A stretch of 64,000 nucleotides of DNA from Cheilinus undulatus (taxonomy: Eukaryota; Chordata; Actinopteri; Labriformes; Labridae): NCBI RefSeq assembly GCF_018320785.1, contig NC_054888.1:27100287-27164286 (forward strand), in the 5' to 3' direction. Within the stretch, counting starts at the first letter, position 1. The number at the start of each line of letters is the position of its first letter. Position numbers and translations under genes: made by a program. Below the pieces are notes generated by a model. It saw only the letters and a list, made by a program, of their open reading frames with translations. It did no database searches and was not told the origin of the DNA. Positions 11,757 to 24,389 of the stretch are shown here, one piece after another.

Positions 11757-13825
11757 GCAGGTCATGTGGGTCGGTACCACTGACTGTATGTAAAGATTGA
11801 CTCCATTTTCCCCTTTTGTACAAAAGAGAAGCCAAAATATCCTACGCAACTGGTGCTGACAAATGTGCTCATGGGCCAAGTAGGCCTGTGCCTAGAAATC
11901 AAAATAGCAACATGTCGACACTTCCTCCTAAAGCCTGATTTATGCTTCCGCCGTCATTGACCATTCCAAGATCTGCATCAAGGGAACCCGCCGCTCTGCA
12001 GTTCACCGCCACACCACTAGGGGGGTGTGGCTGTGTGTGTGTGTGGTTTCAGAGGGGTTACATCCAAATCCTTGTTTATCTTCCGGTCACAGTAAACAAT
12101 GGTGACCGAGGTGAAGATGAAGACTTCGGGCCCTGTTCTGCTCTGGCCTCCTTATGGCCATCCTCCAGACCTGCTTCAGGCCCATGTCCCATCTCTCCAG
12201 GTACCCCCTGCCCCCCTCCACAACGCACATGGCACATGGCCGCCACAGACAACTGGTCCAATCTACCAGGTCCTGGGTACCCAGTATGCTGTGAGCTGAT
12301 TCAGGGAAAGGGTGCCACAGCTGCTGTTCCTGAATCCATCAGCGGACTCTCCCCATCCCTGCTCTCCTGAGTACATCAGCATTAAACACACGGTCTAACA
12401 ACGATACCCAAAGAGAAGTCACAAAGGGGTCCGGTCAGTACCTCAGTCCATCAGTCAATGTCCAGGCCTCACTAGAGTAAGACCAGGAGGACCGAGGACT
12501 GAAGACTTTCATCTGCAGACTCAGATAGCCAGAACACCACACCAGGTTGCCCAGTGAACCCTTCGCCCCCTCGCTGGTTAGGATCAGCTTCACTAGTCCA
12601 AGTAGGCTAATAGTAAAGAGAGACCAGAATACTGAATAAGAACAAAAGCAATAAAACGCAGCAGAGAGTTTCAAGTTTAAAAAAGTAAAGATCATTGTTT
12701 TGGTATTTAGTCATAGCTCAGAGATTATATAGAGCGGTGTTGATCAACTCTGCTCAACCAGAGAGCCACATTGTTGAAACTTACCTTCGCAAGAGCCACA
12801 ATCTAAGAGGTCGAAAGTGGCAAAAACAGCTTTAAGTAGCAATAACAATAAGTTAAGATGGCAAAAATTGTCCAAATGTGGCAAAAAAAATGAGAGAAAA
12901 GTGGCAAAAAAAGGGAAACAAGTGGTATTTAATGGCAAAGATAGCTTAACTGGGTGAAAGTGGCAACAAATTGAGAAAAAGGGCAAAAATAGGATAAATG
13001 GGACAGATAAGTTTGACAAAGCTTTCTGTATCAGTCTGGAAACAAACTGATTAATGTGAATAATTTCTGAAGTCAAAGTTTCCCTTTCTCAGGTTTTCTG
13101 GGGGGGCCACACACTGAGTATCAGTGATGTGGAGGATATTTTCGTTTATTTCTGGATCCTTGAAGCATCGCCTTCTCTGTTACCCTCTAGAAGATAAAGC
13201 TAACTATCAGTAGGGACCAGCTGGGATAGCAGTGCCCCCCCCCCCAGACTAACCCCCTCAGGTGGGGGGTTCATGTGTCAGTTTGGCGCTGATAAGCTGT
13301 GGAAAGTTCCCATCAGTTAACATGGAGAGGAGTAATGACCTGTGCTGTAGCCAGTCAGTAGACGCTCGAATGTTTTGGCTTCACTTCTGGGTGCTGACGT
13401 GTTGTCCATCTTTTTATTCAGGCTGTGGTATGTGAAGGATGACTGTTAGAGAACTTCAGCAGACTTTGTAAATAAATAAAAATGTGAATGAACACATCTG
13501 TTACAGCTTCTGTCCACATATAATCTTCAGCATGTGAACTTTGACCTTTGTTCAGCTTTAGTGTGGATGTTAGGATAGAAAGCGTTCCTGTCGGTGTGTT
13601 TATGGACTTTATATTTTCTAATGAAGCTCAGACGTAGTTTACACAGTAGAGCTAATGTAATGAACTTTATTAACGCACCAGGAGCCTGAAGCTAAGCCCC
13701 GCCCCCTCTGATGGGACCTGCTCAGCGCTGAAGCTGTTCTTATTTTTATTGAACCAGAATGTTTCTTACTGTAGCTGTGAATGTTTACTGGCTGTTGAAT
13801 AAAGACTTTAAATATAATCAGAGTC
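11757..13825 (+). other. Probable 3' UTR of gene A with repeat debris
   Basis: About 2 kb without a convincing coding frame follows the stop codon. It contains a segment near 11930 (AAGCCTGATTTATGCTTCCG) that resembles the end of a common fish DNA transposon. At 12810-13030 there is a degenerate array of GTGGCAAAAA-type units. Two AATAAA signals occur, at 13471 and 13798. Splicing within this stretch cannot be excluded. Confidence 0.5.
13798..13803 (+). terminator. Candidate poly(A) signal of gene A
   Basis: AATAAA followed after about 20 nt by the GT-rich run GTCTGTGTGGTTTTGGGT, the arrangement expected of a cleavage and polyadenylation site. A second AATAAATAAA at 13471-13480 lacks so clear a GT-rich element and may be an alternative site. 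Confidence 0.55.
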
Positions 13826-14369
13826 TGTGTGGTTTTGGGTATATTGTACCGGTCTATACCTGTGACTTTGATGCAGATTAGGTCAGATTAGCCATAGTCC
13901 AAATAACAGATAAGAAGAACTGTGCAGCATATTTAGAAAAAATGCAAATTCAAAGGACAAAAATGCAGCAGAAACAAGCTGCAGCGTGCTGCCAGTCCCG
14001 TGAATGTAAAAGTGAACCTTAAATATATAAATGACTGAAAATCAAACACGGGTTCAGAGGACGACTGATACTATCAAGGCTGGAACAGCTGAGCCTGGTT
14101 CTTCTCAGATGCTAGAGTTTAAAATTACTCCTTTCATCGTGTGCTAACTTTAAGATCCACCAGACCCAGCCTGACACGTTAGGTCTTTCTGGAGTCCAGG
14201 GTCCAGGTCTAGCCTCATTACGTTGTTTATCGCCCGGTAAACAGTTGGACATGTTATCTCCAGAGCTGTTTATAGATCAGTGGTCTGATCTTAAATTCAC
14301 TTCCTCCTGCATGTTTGAGTTTCCATCACCAGAAACCTGAGTCAGGCTTCAGTGAGAGCAGCCGGGAGA

Positions 14370-14896
14370 CACAGCTACAGGAAAATCTTTCTCCAGTTTA
14401 TCTACAGCTACAGGAGAATCTTTCTCCAGTTTATCTACAGCTACAGAAAAATCTTTCTCCAGTTTATCCACAGCTACAGGAAAATCTTTCTCCAGTTTAT
14501 CTACAGCTACAGGAGAATCTTTCTCCAGTTTATCTACAGCTACAGGAAAATCTTTCTCCAGTTTATCTACAGCTACAGGAGAATCTTTCTCCAGTTTATC
14601 TACAGCTACAGGAGAATCTTTCTCCAGTTTATCTACAGCTACAGAAAAATCTTTCTCCAGTTTATCTACAGCTACAGAAAAATCTTTCTCCAGTTTATCC
14701 ACAGCTACAGGAAAATCTTTCTCCAGTTTATCTACAGCTACAGGAGAATCTTTCTCCAGTTTATCTACAGCTACAGGAAAATCTTTCTCCAGTTTATCTA
14801 CAGCTACAGGAGAATCTTTCTCCAGTTTATCTACAGCTACAGGAGAATCTTTCTCCAGTTTATCTACAGCTACAGGAGAATCTTTCTCCAGTTTAT
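14370..14896. repeat. 33-bp minisatellite, 16 copies
   Basis: Sixteen tandem 33-bp units with the core CTACAGGARAATCTTTCTCC and then AGTTTATCTACAG, with a few single-base variants (GAAAA/GGAAA/GGAGA, TCT/TCC) and no indels. The unit length is a multiple of three, so repeats read open in several frames on both strands. Flanks 13826-14369 and 14897-15224 show nothing else recognisable. Confidence 0.95.
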
Positions 14897-15224
14897 TTCA
14901 TGTAACTGGACTCATTTATTATGAGGGTTACTGAATTATCGTCCTTTCTCTCCACAGGCCTCATGTCTCTACTCTCCTGTTCAACAAAGACCAGACTCTC
15001 TCAGTTCAGGATTTCTAACAGTGTTTGAGTAAAAGTTAACAGATTATTAGAGCAATCACATACGAGGTGATGCGTTTTACCACAGAGAGCTTTATATAGT
15101 GTTTGTGTTGTATAAAATAGATTTATTAGTGACGTGTGTGTATCTAAGGTGAGGTTTTATTTAGTATTTAGTCTCCACATACTGAGGTGTTCAAGCAGTG
15201 CTGCAGTCCAGTCTGGGCTTCATG

Positions 15225-15313
15225 CTTTCTCTATTTTTAGAATTTACTCAAGGCCAATTAAAAAGGAACCACAGGCCGTATTTGGCCCTAGGGCCATAGT
15301 TTGGACACCCCTG
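15225..15313 (-). mobile_element. Terminal fragment of a hAT-like element
   Basis: Read on the minus strand this starts CAGGGGTGTCCAAACTATGG and continues CCCTAGGGCCAAATACGGCC, the typical terminus of an abundant vertebrate DNA transposon type. Only one end is evident, so it is a fragment. Confidence 0.5.
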
Positions 15314-15348
15314 CTCTAACTGGTTAACATAGAGGAAGTCATCCAGAC

Positions 15349-16212
15349 CAAGGTTATAATAGTTTTGGATTTTTCATTAGTTTTTATTTTTACTTTATTT
15401 TTTTACTTTTTGTTTTAAATTTCAGTTTAATTTTTATTAGTTTTTCTTCTGGTTTGTTAGTTTAGTCTAGTTTTTATTTTGCAAAAATACTTTTTACATT
15501 TAAATTTAGTTTTTATTAGTTTTTCTTCTGGTTTGTTAGTTTAGTCTAGTTTTTATTTTGCAAAAATACTTTTTACATTTAAATTTAGTTTTTATTAGTT
15601 TTTCTTCTGGTTTGTTAGTTTAGTCTAGTTTTTATTTTGCAAAAATACTTTTTACATTTAAATTTAGTTTTTATTAGTTTTTCTTCTGGTTTGTTAGTTT
15701 AGTCTAGTTTTTATTTTGCAAAAATACTTTTTACATTTAAATTTAGTTTTTATTAGTTTTTCTTCTGGTTTGTTAGTTTAGTCTAGTTTTTATTTTGCAA
15801 AAATACTTTTTACATTTAAATTTAGTTTTTATTAGTTTTTCTTCTGGTTTGTTAGTTTAGTCTAGTTTTTATTTTGCAAAAATGCTTTTTACATTTAAAT
15901 TTAGTTTTTATTAGTTTTTCTTCTGGTTTGTTAGTTTAGTCTAGTTTTTATTTTGCAAAAATGCTTTTTACATTTAAATTTAGTTTTTATTAGTTTCTGT
16001 TTTCAAACAACTCCAGACCCAAAATTCCCTCTGTTTAATCAAAATCAGGAGATTTTACTCTCCAGGCAGCTGAAAAGACTAAATTAAGGGGATTTTCTCT
16101 CTTATTTTATTGTATTTTAGTTTGTCAGCACAGAATGAACTCTCAGTTATTTATTTTGTAAAGCGTAGTTTTTATTTAGTTTCAGTCAACTCAAAGATTG
16201 ATGATAACCTTG
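15349..16212. mobile_element. MITE-like element with CAAGGTTAT termini
   Basis: The left end CAAGGTTATAATAG and right end GATGATAACCTTG give inverted termini of 9 bp. TCCAGAC occurs just outside both ends (15342-15348 and 16214-16220), which fits an imperfect 8-bp hAT-like target duplication. The interior is T-rich on the + strand, non-coding, and carries a 79-bp tandem array. Confidence 0.7.
15410..15995. repeat. 79-bp tandem array inside the MITE
   Basis: About seven units of exactly 79 bp, each with TTTTTACATTTAAATTTAG and TTCTTCTGGTTTGTTAG. Unit starts step by 79 from 15491. The only clear variant is AATAC to AATGC in the last units. The array is confined within the transposon termini. 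Confidence 0.92.
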
Positions 16213-16225
16213 GTCCAGACTCACC

Positions 16226-16600
16226 AGCAGGGGGCGCCACCTCCTCACCCGTCACTGAGGGGAAAGGCTTAGTCCAGTATTTTCACTGAACCCTCCTGAT
16301 GTTTAACAGGAAATTAACAGGAGCTCTCAGAGAAGGGTTTCAGCCCTGCGCTCTGTCTGTCAGGCTGCAGCCTACCTAGAGCTCACATGAGCGCCAGGCT
16401 GCCTGAGAGGAGTGCAGAGGGAAACAGAGCTCCTTGTGTGGATGTATGGTCCCATACATGCCAGCACATATGAACCACTGATCCGTACTCCAGCTGTCCC
16501 TGTCACGCGGCCCTAGGCGGGCATTTCCGGTCAAAGTTTAGTTTCGCTTTTAAAGCAGCAGTGACGCAGATTATTTTCTCCACCGAGCTTTCTCCTGCAG
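16226..16600 (+). promoter_or_regulatory. Candidate promoter and untranslated first exon of gene B
   Basis: A GC-richer, CpG-containing segment is related to 43286-43641. Both have GGGCGCCAC, a CCCTGCGCTCTG block, CAGGCTGCAGCC, and a final block with GCAGA, TTTCTCC and GAGC ending at a donor (GCAG|GTAAAGT here, donor at 16601). Each copy lies between the preceding NLR gene and the next NLR start codon. Upstream of the donor are an ETS-like ATTTCCGG (16523-16530) and an interferon-response-like AGTTTCGCTTTT (16540-16551). The link to the ATG exon at 33267 is inferred; no transcript is available. Confidence 0.4.
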
Positions 16601-17179
16601 GTAAAGTACCGATTTAAACCGTTTTAGTTCTCATTAACATGCACCGATCTAGGTGTAGACCAGCTCTCTATCCAGACCCAGAACCCAGAGTTCACCGGAA
16701 CCCCGGGATGACTGAGGCATGGTGGGTAAGGGTCTGGGATCCTCCGCCATGTTTGTTCACTTCTGTGGTCTCTGAGGGTCTGAGGAGGGAGTTTATCTGA
16801 GCTGAGGAGTCTTTGGGTCGTTGCTGCAGAGGAAATACCCCTCTGTTCCTGCTAGAGCAGGAGGAAGAGGAGGAGGAGGAGGAGGGTCAGCAGCAGACAG
16901 TCAGACCAAACTTTATATTCACAGCAGTGGTTTTTATTCTCAGAGCAGATTAAACATATTTAGAGAGACCAGCGGGAATCAAACAATATTTAAACATATT
17001 TAAACATCTGTGAAATCCTCATTTCTTCAGGAGTCTACAGCTGGGAATGGATGAACTATAAATAGAGGGACAGGTGGATTTTTAGGGTTTTAAATATTTT
17101 TAAAATCAATTATTTAACTTCAAATAACATCAAACTGAACCTCTGCACATTAATACTCAACAACATCTATAATCTATAA
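16601..17179. other. Non-coding flank before the 52-bp array
   Basis: No gene is supported. It contains a short GGA-rich microsatellite at about 16860-16886 and becomes AT-rich to the right. The open frame at 16821-17003 crosses the microsatellite and has no recognisable product. Confidence 0.5.
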
Positions 17180-20100
17180 TTAAATTTAATTATCTATATA
17201 CAAATAAACTAGCATTTTTTCCTCCCTATTATTTTTATTAATTATCTATATAAAAATAAACTAGCATTTTTTCCTCCCTATTATTTTTATTAATTATCTA
17301 TATAAAAATAAACTAGCATTTTTTCCTCCCTATTATTTTTATTGATTATCTATATAAAAATAAACTAGCATTTTTTCCTCCCCTATTATTTTTATTTATT
17401 ATTTATATAAAAATTAACTAGCATTTTTACTCCCCTATTATTTTTATTTATTATTTATATAAAAATAAACTAGCATTTTTACTCCCCTATTATTTTTATT
17501 TATTATTTATATAAAAATTAACTAGCATTTTTACTCCCCTATTATTTTTATTTATTATTTATATAAAAATCAACTAGCATTTTTACTCCCCTATTATTTT
17601 TATTTATTATTTATATAAAAATTAACTAGCATTTTTTACTCCCCTATTATTTTTATTTATTATTTATATAAAAATTAACTAGCATTTTTACTCCCCTATT
17701 ATCTTTATTTATTATCTATATAAAAATAAATTAGCATTCCCCCCCCATTATTTTTATTAATTATCTATATAAAAATAAACTAGCATTTTTCCTCCCCTAT
17801 TATTTTTATTAATTATCTATATAAAAATAAACTAGCATTTTTCCCTCCCTATTATTTTTATTAATTATCTATATAAAAATAAACTAGCATTTTTCCCTCC
17901 CTATTATTTTTATTAATTATCTATATAAAAATAAACTAGCATTTTTCCCTCCCTATTATTTTTATTAATTATCTATATAAAAATAAACTAGCATTTTTCC
18001 CTCCCTATTATTTTTATTAATTATCTATATAAAAATAAACTAGCATTTTTCCTCCCCTATTATTTTTATTAATTATCTATATAAAAATAAACTAGCATTT
18101 TTCCTCCCCTATTATTTTTATTAATTATCTATATAAAAATAAACTAGCATTTTTCCCTCCCTATTATTTTTATTAATTATCTATATAAAAATAAACTAGC
18201 ATTTTCCTCTATTATTTTTATTAATTATCTATATAAAAATAAACTAGCATTTTTACTCCCTATTATTTTTATTAATTATCTATATAAAAATAAACTAGCA
18301 TTTTTACTCCCTATTATTTTTATTAATTATCTATATAAAAATAAACTAGCATTTTCCTTCCCTATTATTTTTATTAATTATCTATATAAAAATAAACTAG
18401 CATTTTACTCCCTATTATTTTTATTATTTATATAAAAATAAACTAGCATTTTTCCCTCCCTATTATTTTTATTAATTATCTATATAAAAATAAACTAGCA
18501 TTTTTCCTCCCCTATTATTTTTATTAATTATCTATATAAAAATAAACTAGCATTTTTCCTCCCCTATTATTTTTATTTATTATTTATATAAAAATAAACT
18601 AGCATTTTTACTCCCCTATTATTTTTATTGATTATCTATATAAAATAAACTAGCATTTTTCCTCCCTATTATTTTTATTTATTATTTATATAAAAATTAA
18701 CTAGCATTTTACTCCCTATTATTTTTATTTATTATTTATATAAAAATCAACTAGCATTTTTACTCCCCTATTATTTTTATTTATTATTTATATAAAAATT
18801 AACTAGCATTTTTACTCCCCTATTATTTTTATTTATTATTTATATAAAAATTAACTAGCATTTTTTACTCCCCTATTATTTTTATTTATTATTTATATAA
18901 AAATTAACTAGCATTTTTACTCCCCTATTATCTTTATTTATTATCTATATAAAAATAAATTAGCATTCCCCCCCCATTATTTTTATTAATTATCTATATA
19001 AAAATAAACTAGCATTTTTCCTCTCCTATTATTTTTATTGATTATCTATATAAAAATAAACTAGCATTTTTCCTCTCCTATTATTTTTATTAATTATCTA
19101 TATAAAAATAAACTAGCATTTTTCCCTCCCTATTATTTTTATTAATTATCTATATAAAAATAAACTAGCATTTTTCCCTCCCTATTATTTTTATTAATTA
19201 TCTATATAAAAATAAACTAGCATTTTTCCTCCCCTATTATTTTTATTAATTATCTATATAAAAATAAACTAGCATTTTCCTCCTATTATTTTTATTAATT
19301 ATCTATATAAAAATAAACTATCATAATTCCCTCCCTATTATTTTTATTAATTATCTATATAAAAATAAACTAGCATTTTTCCTCCCCTATTATTTTTATT
19401 AATTATCTATATAAAAATAAACTAGCATTTTTCCTCCCCTATTATTTTTATTTATTATTTATATAAAAATAAACTAGCATTTTTACTCCCCTATTATTTT
19501 TATTTATTATTTATATAAAAAGTAACTAGCATTTTTACTCCCCTATTATTTTTATTTATTATTTATATAAAAATCAACTAGCATTTTTACTCCCCTATTA
19601 TTTTTATTTATTATTTATATAAAAATTAACTAGCATTTTTACTCCCCTATTATTTTTATTTATTATTTATATAAAAATAAACTAGCATTTTTCCTCCCCT
19701 ATTATTTTTATTTATTATTTATATAAAAATTAACTAGCATTTTTACTCCCCTATTATCTTTATTTATTATCTATATAAAAATAAATTAGCATTCCCCCCC
19801 CATTATTTTTATTAATTATCTATATAAAAATAAACTAGCATTTTTCCTCTCCTATTATTTTTATTGATTATCTATATAAAAATAAACTAGCATTTTTCCT
19901 CTCCTATTATTTTTATTGATTATCTATATAAAAATAAACTAGCATTTTTCCTCTCCTATTATTTTTATTAATTATCTATATAAAAATAAACTAGCATTTT
20001 TCCCTCCCTATTATTTTTATTAATTATCTATATAAAAATAAACTAGCATTTTTCCCTCCCTATTATTTTTATTAATTATCTATATAAAAATAAACTAGCA

Positions 20101-23100
20101 TTTTTCCTCCCCTATTATTTTTATTAATTATCTATATAAAAATAAACTAGCATTTTTCCCTCCCTATTATTTTTATTAATTATCTATATAAAAATAAACT
20201 AGCATTTTTCCCTCCCTATTATTTTTATTAATTATCTATATAAAAATAAACTAGCATTTTTTCCTCCCCTATTATTTTTATCTATTATCTATATAAAAAT
20301 AAACTAGCATTTTTTCCTCCCCTATTATTTTTATTAATTATCTATATAAAAATAAACTAGCATTTTTCCCTCCCCTATTATTTTTATCTATTATCTATAT
20401 AAAAATAAACTAGCATTTTTCCTCCCCTATTATTTTTATTAATTATCTATATAAAAATAAACTAGCATTTTTCCCTCCCTATTATTTTTATTAATTATCT
20501 ATATAAAAATAAACTAGCATTTTTCCTCCCCTATTATTTTTATTAATTATCTATATAAAAATAAACTAGCATTTTTCCTCCCCTATTATTTTTATTAATT
20601 ATCTATATAAAAATAAACTAGCATTTTTCCCTCCCTATTATTTTTATTAATTATCTATATAAAAATAAACTAGCATTTTTCCCTCCCTATTATTTTTATT
20701 AATTATCTATATAAAAATAAACTAGCATTTTTCCCTCCCTATTATTTTTATTAATTATCTATATAAAAATAAACTAGCATTTTTCCTCCCCTATTATTTT
20801 TATTAATTATCTATATAAAAATAAACTAGCATTTTTCCCTCCCTATTATTTTTATTAATTATCTATATAAAAATAAACTAGCATTTTTCCTTCCCTATTA
20901 TTTTTATTAATTATCTATATAAAAATAAACTAGCATTTTTCCCTCCCTATTATTTTTATTAATTATCTATATAAAAATAAACTAGCATTTTTCCTTCCCT
21001 ATTATTTTTATTAATTATCTATATAAAAATAAACTAGCATTTTTCCTCCCCTATTATTTTTATTAATTATCTATATAAAAATAAACTAGCATTTTTCCCT
21101 CCCTATTATTTTTATTAATTATCTATATAAAAATAAACTAGCATTTTTCCCTCCCTATTATTTTAATTAATTATCTATATAAAAATAAACTAGCATTTTT
21201 TCCTCCCCTATTATTTTTATCTATTATCTATATAAAAATAAACTAGCATTTTTTCCTCTCCTATTATTTTTATTAATTATCCATATAAAAATAAACTAGC
21301 ATTTTTCCTCCCCTATTATTTTTATCTATTATCTATATAAAAATAAACTAGCATTTTTCCTCCCCTATTATTTTTATTAATTATCTATATAAAAATAAAC
21401 TAGCATTTTTCCTCCCCTATTATTTTTATTAATTATCTATATAAAAATAAACTAGCATTTTTCCTCCCCTATTATTTTTATTAATTATCTATATAAAAAT
21501 AAACTAGCATTTTTCCTCTCCTATTATTTTTATTAATTATCTATATAAAAATAAACTAGCATTTTTCCTCCCCTATTATTTTTATTAATTATCTATATAA
21601 AAATAAACTAGCATTTTTCCTCCCCTATTATTTTTATTAATTATCTATATAAAAATAAACTAGCATTTTTCCTCCCCTATTATTTTTATCTATTATCTAT
21701 ATAAAAATAAACTAGCATTTTTCCTCTCCTATTATTTTTATTAATTATCCATATAAAAATAAACTAGCATTTTTTCCTCCCCTATTATTTTTATTAATTA
21801 TCTATATAAAAATAAACTAGCATTTTTCCCTCCCTATTATTTTTATTAATTATCTATATAAAAATAAACTAGCATTTTTCCAACCCTATTATTTTTATTA
21901 ATTATCTATATAAAAATAAACTAGCATTTTTCCTCACCTATTATTTTTATTAATTATCTATATAAAAATAAACTAGCATTTTTCCCTCCCTATTATTTTT
22001 ATTAATTATCTATATAAAAATAAACTAGCATTTTTCCTCCCCTATTATTTTTATTAATTATCTATATAAAAATAAACTAGCATTTTTCCTCCCCTATTAT
22101 TTTTATTAATTATCTATATAAAAATAAACTAGCATTTTTACTCCCCTATTATTTTTATTAATCTATCTATAAAAATAAACTAGCATTTTCCCTCCCTATT
22201 ATTTTTATTAATTATCTATAAAAATAAACTAGCATTTTTCCTCCCCTATTATTTTTATTAATTATCTATATAAAAATAAACTAGCATTTTTCCTCCCCTA
22301 TTATTTTTATTAATTATCTATATAAAAATAAACTAGCATTTTTCCTCCCCTATTATTTTTATCTATTATCTATATAAAAATAAACTAGCATTTTTCCTCT
22401 CCTATTATTTTTATTAATTATCCATATAAAAATAAACTAGCATTTTTTCCTCCCCTATTATTTTTATTAATTATCTATATAAAAATAAACTAGCATTTTT
22501 TCCTCCCCTATTATTTTTATTAATTATCTATATAAAAATAAACTAGCATTTTTCCCTCCCCTATTATTTTTATTAATTATCTATATAAAAATAAACTAGC
22601 ATTTTTCCTCCCCTATTATTTTTATTAATTATCTATATAAAAATAAACTAGCATTTTTCCCTCCCTATTATTTTTATTAATTATCTATATAAAAATAAAC
22701 TAGCATTTTTCCTCCCCTATTATTTTTATTAATTATCTATATAAAAATAAACTAGCATTTTCCTCCTATTATTTTTATTAATTATCTATATAAAAATAAA
22801 CTAGCATTTTTCCCTCCCTATTATTTTTATTAATTATCTATATAAAAATAAACTAGCATTTTTCCTCCCCTATTATTTTTATTAATTATCTATATAAAAA
22901 TAAACTAGCATTTTTCCTCTCCTATTATTTTTATTAATTATCTATATAAAAATAAACTAGCATTTTTCCTCCCCTATTATTTTTATTAATTATCTATATA
23001 AAAATAAACTAGCATTTTTCCTCTCCTATTATTTTTATTAATTATCTATATAAAAATAAACTAGCATTTTTTCCTCCCCTATTATTTTTATCTATTATCT

Positions 23101-24028
23101 ATATAAAAATAAACTAGCATTTTTCCCTCCCCTATTATTTTTATTAATTATCTATATAAAAATAAACTAGCATTTTTCCTCCCCTATTATTTTTATCTAT
23201 TATCTATATAAAAATAAACTAGCATTTTTCCTCCCCTATTATTTTTATCTATTATCTATATAAAAATAAACTAGCATTTTTTCCTCTCCTATTATTTTTA
23301 TTAATTATCCATATAAAAATAAACTAGCATTTTTTCCTCCCCTATTATTTTTATTAATTATCTATATAAAAATAAACTAGCATTTTTCCTCCCCTATTAT
23401 TTTTATCTATTATCTATATAAAAATAAACTAGCATTTTTCCTCCCCTATTATTTTTATCTATTATCTATATAAAAATAAACTAGCATTTTTTCCTCTCCT
23501 ATTATTTTTATTAATTATCCATATAAAAATAAACTAGCATTTTTCCTCCCCTATTATTTTTATCTATTATCTATATAAAAATAAACTAGCATTTTTCCTC
23601 CCCTATTATTTTTATCTATTATCTATATAAAAATAAACTAGCATTTTTTCCTCCCCTATTATTTTTATTAATTATCTATATAAAAATAAACTAGCATTTT
23701 TCCTCCCCTATTATTTTTATTAATTATCTATATAAAAATAAACTAGCATTTTTCCTCCCCTATTATTTTTATCTATTATCTATATAAAAATAAACTAGCA
23801 TTTTTCCTCTCCTATTTTTTTTATTAATTATCCATATAAAAATAAACTAGCATTTTTTCCTCCCCTATTATTTTTATTAATTATCTATATAAAAATAAAC
23901 TAGCATTTTTTCCTCCCCTATTATTTTTATTAATTATCTATATAAAAATAAACTAGCATTTTCCCTCCCCTATTATTTTTATTAATTATCTATATAAAAA
24001 TAAACTAGCATTTTTCCTCCCCTATTAT
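17180..24028. repeat. 52-bp AT-rich satellite array, about 130 copies
   Basis: Units of 52 bp (some 47-54) contain ATTATCTATATAAAAATAAA, CTAGCATTTTT, a C/T-rich spacer and CTATTATTTTTATT. Variant classes cluster: the AATTAACTAGC type at 17400-17700 and 18660-18930, and a C-run type (TTAGCATTCCCCCCCC) at about 17731, 18960 and 19786. This shows higher-order blocks. Most units carry AATAAA on the + strand. An ATTC microsatellite (24026-24050) abuts the right end. Confidence 0.97.
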
Positions 24029-24389
24029 TCATTCATTCATTCATTATTTATTTATTCAATCATTAGAATTTTTGAGGGACTTTAAACGTTCAAATCTCAG
24101 TTTGACTAGGAGAAGTCGCTGTTGTTTTTATTCAAAAGTCATAGAAATTATTTATCTTCTAATTTATTTATTCTAGTTGTCACAGCTGACTGGGTTTTTT
24201 TTTTTTGAATGAAGTTCTGGCTTTAAAAAAAACTAACTATAGACAGATAAGGAGCTGTGACTGTAGATTTATTTATTTATTCACCTTTTTAAAAACAACA
24301 TTTCTGTAAATATGTAGGTTAGTTTCCATCTGCAGCTCCTGGTCAAACGTTCAATTTACCAAAAAGAAAAAGAAAATATTAGAAGAAAA

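Noticed and set aside
14315-14924. Overlapping 190-196 residue frames on + and a 117-residue frame on -
   Set aside because: All are translations of the 33-bp minisatellite, whose length is a multiple of three and keeps several frames open on both strands. There is no start context and no paralogue.
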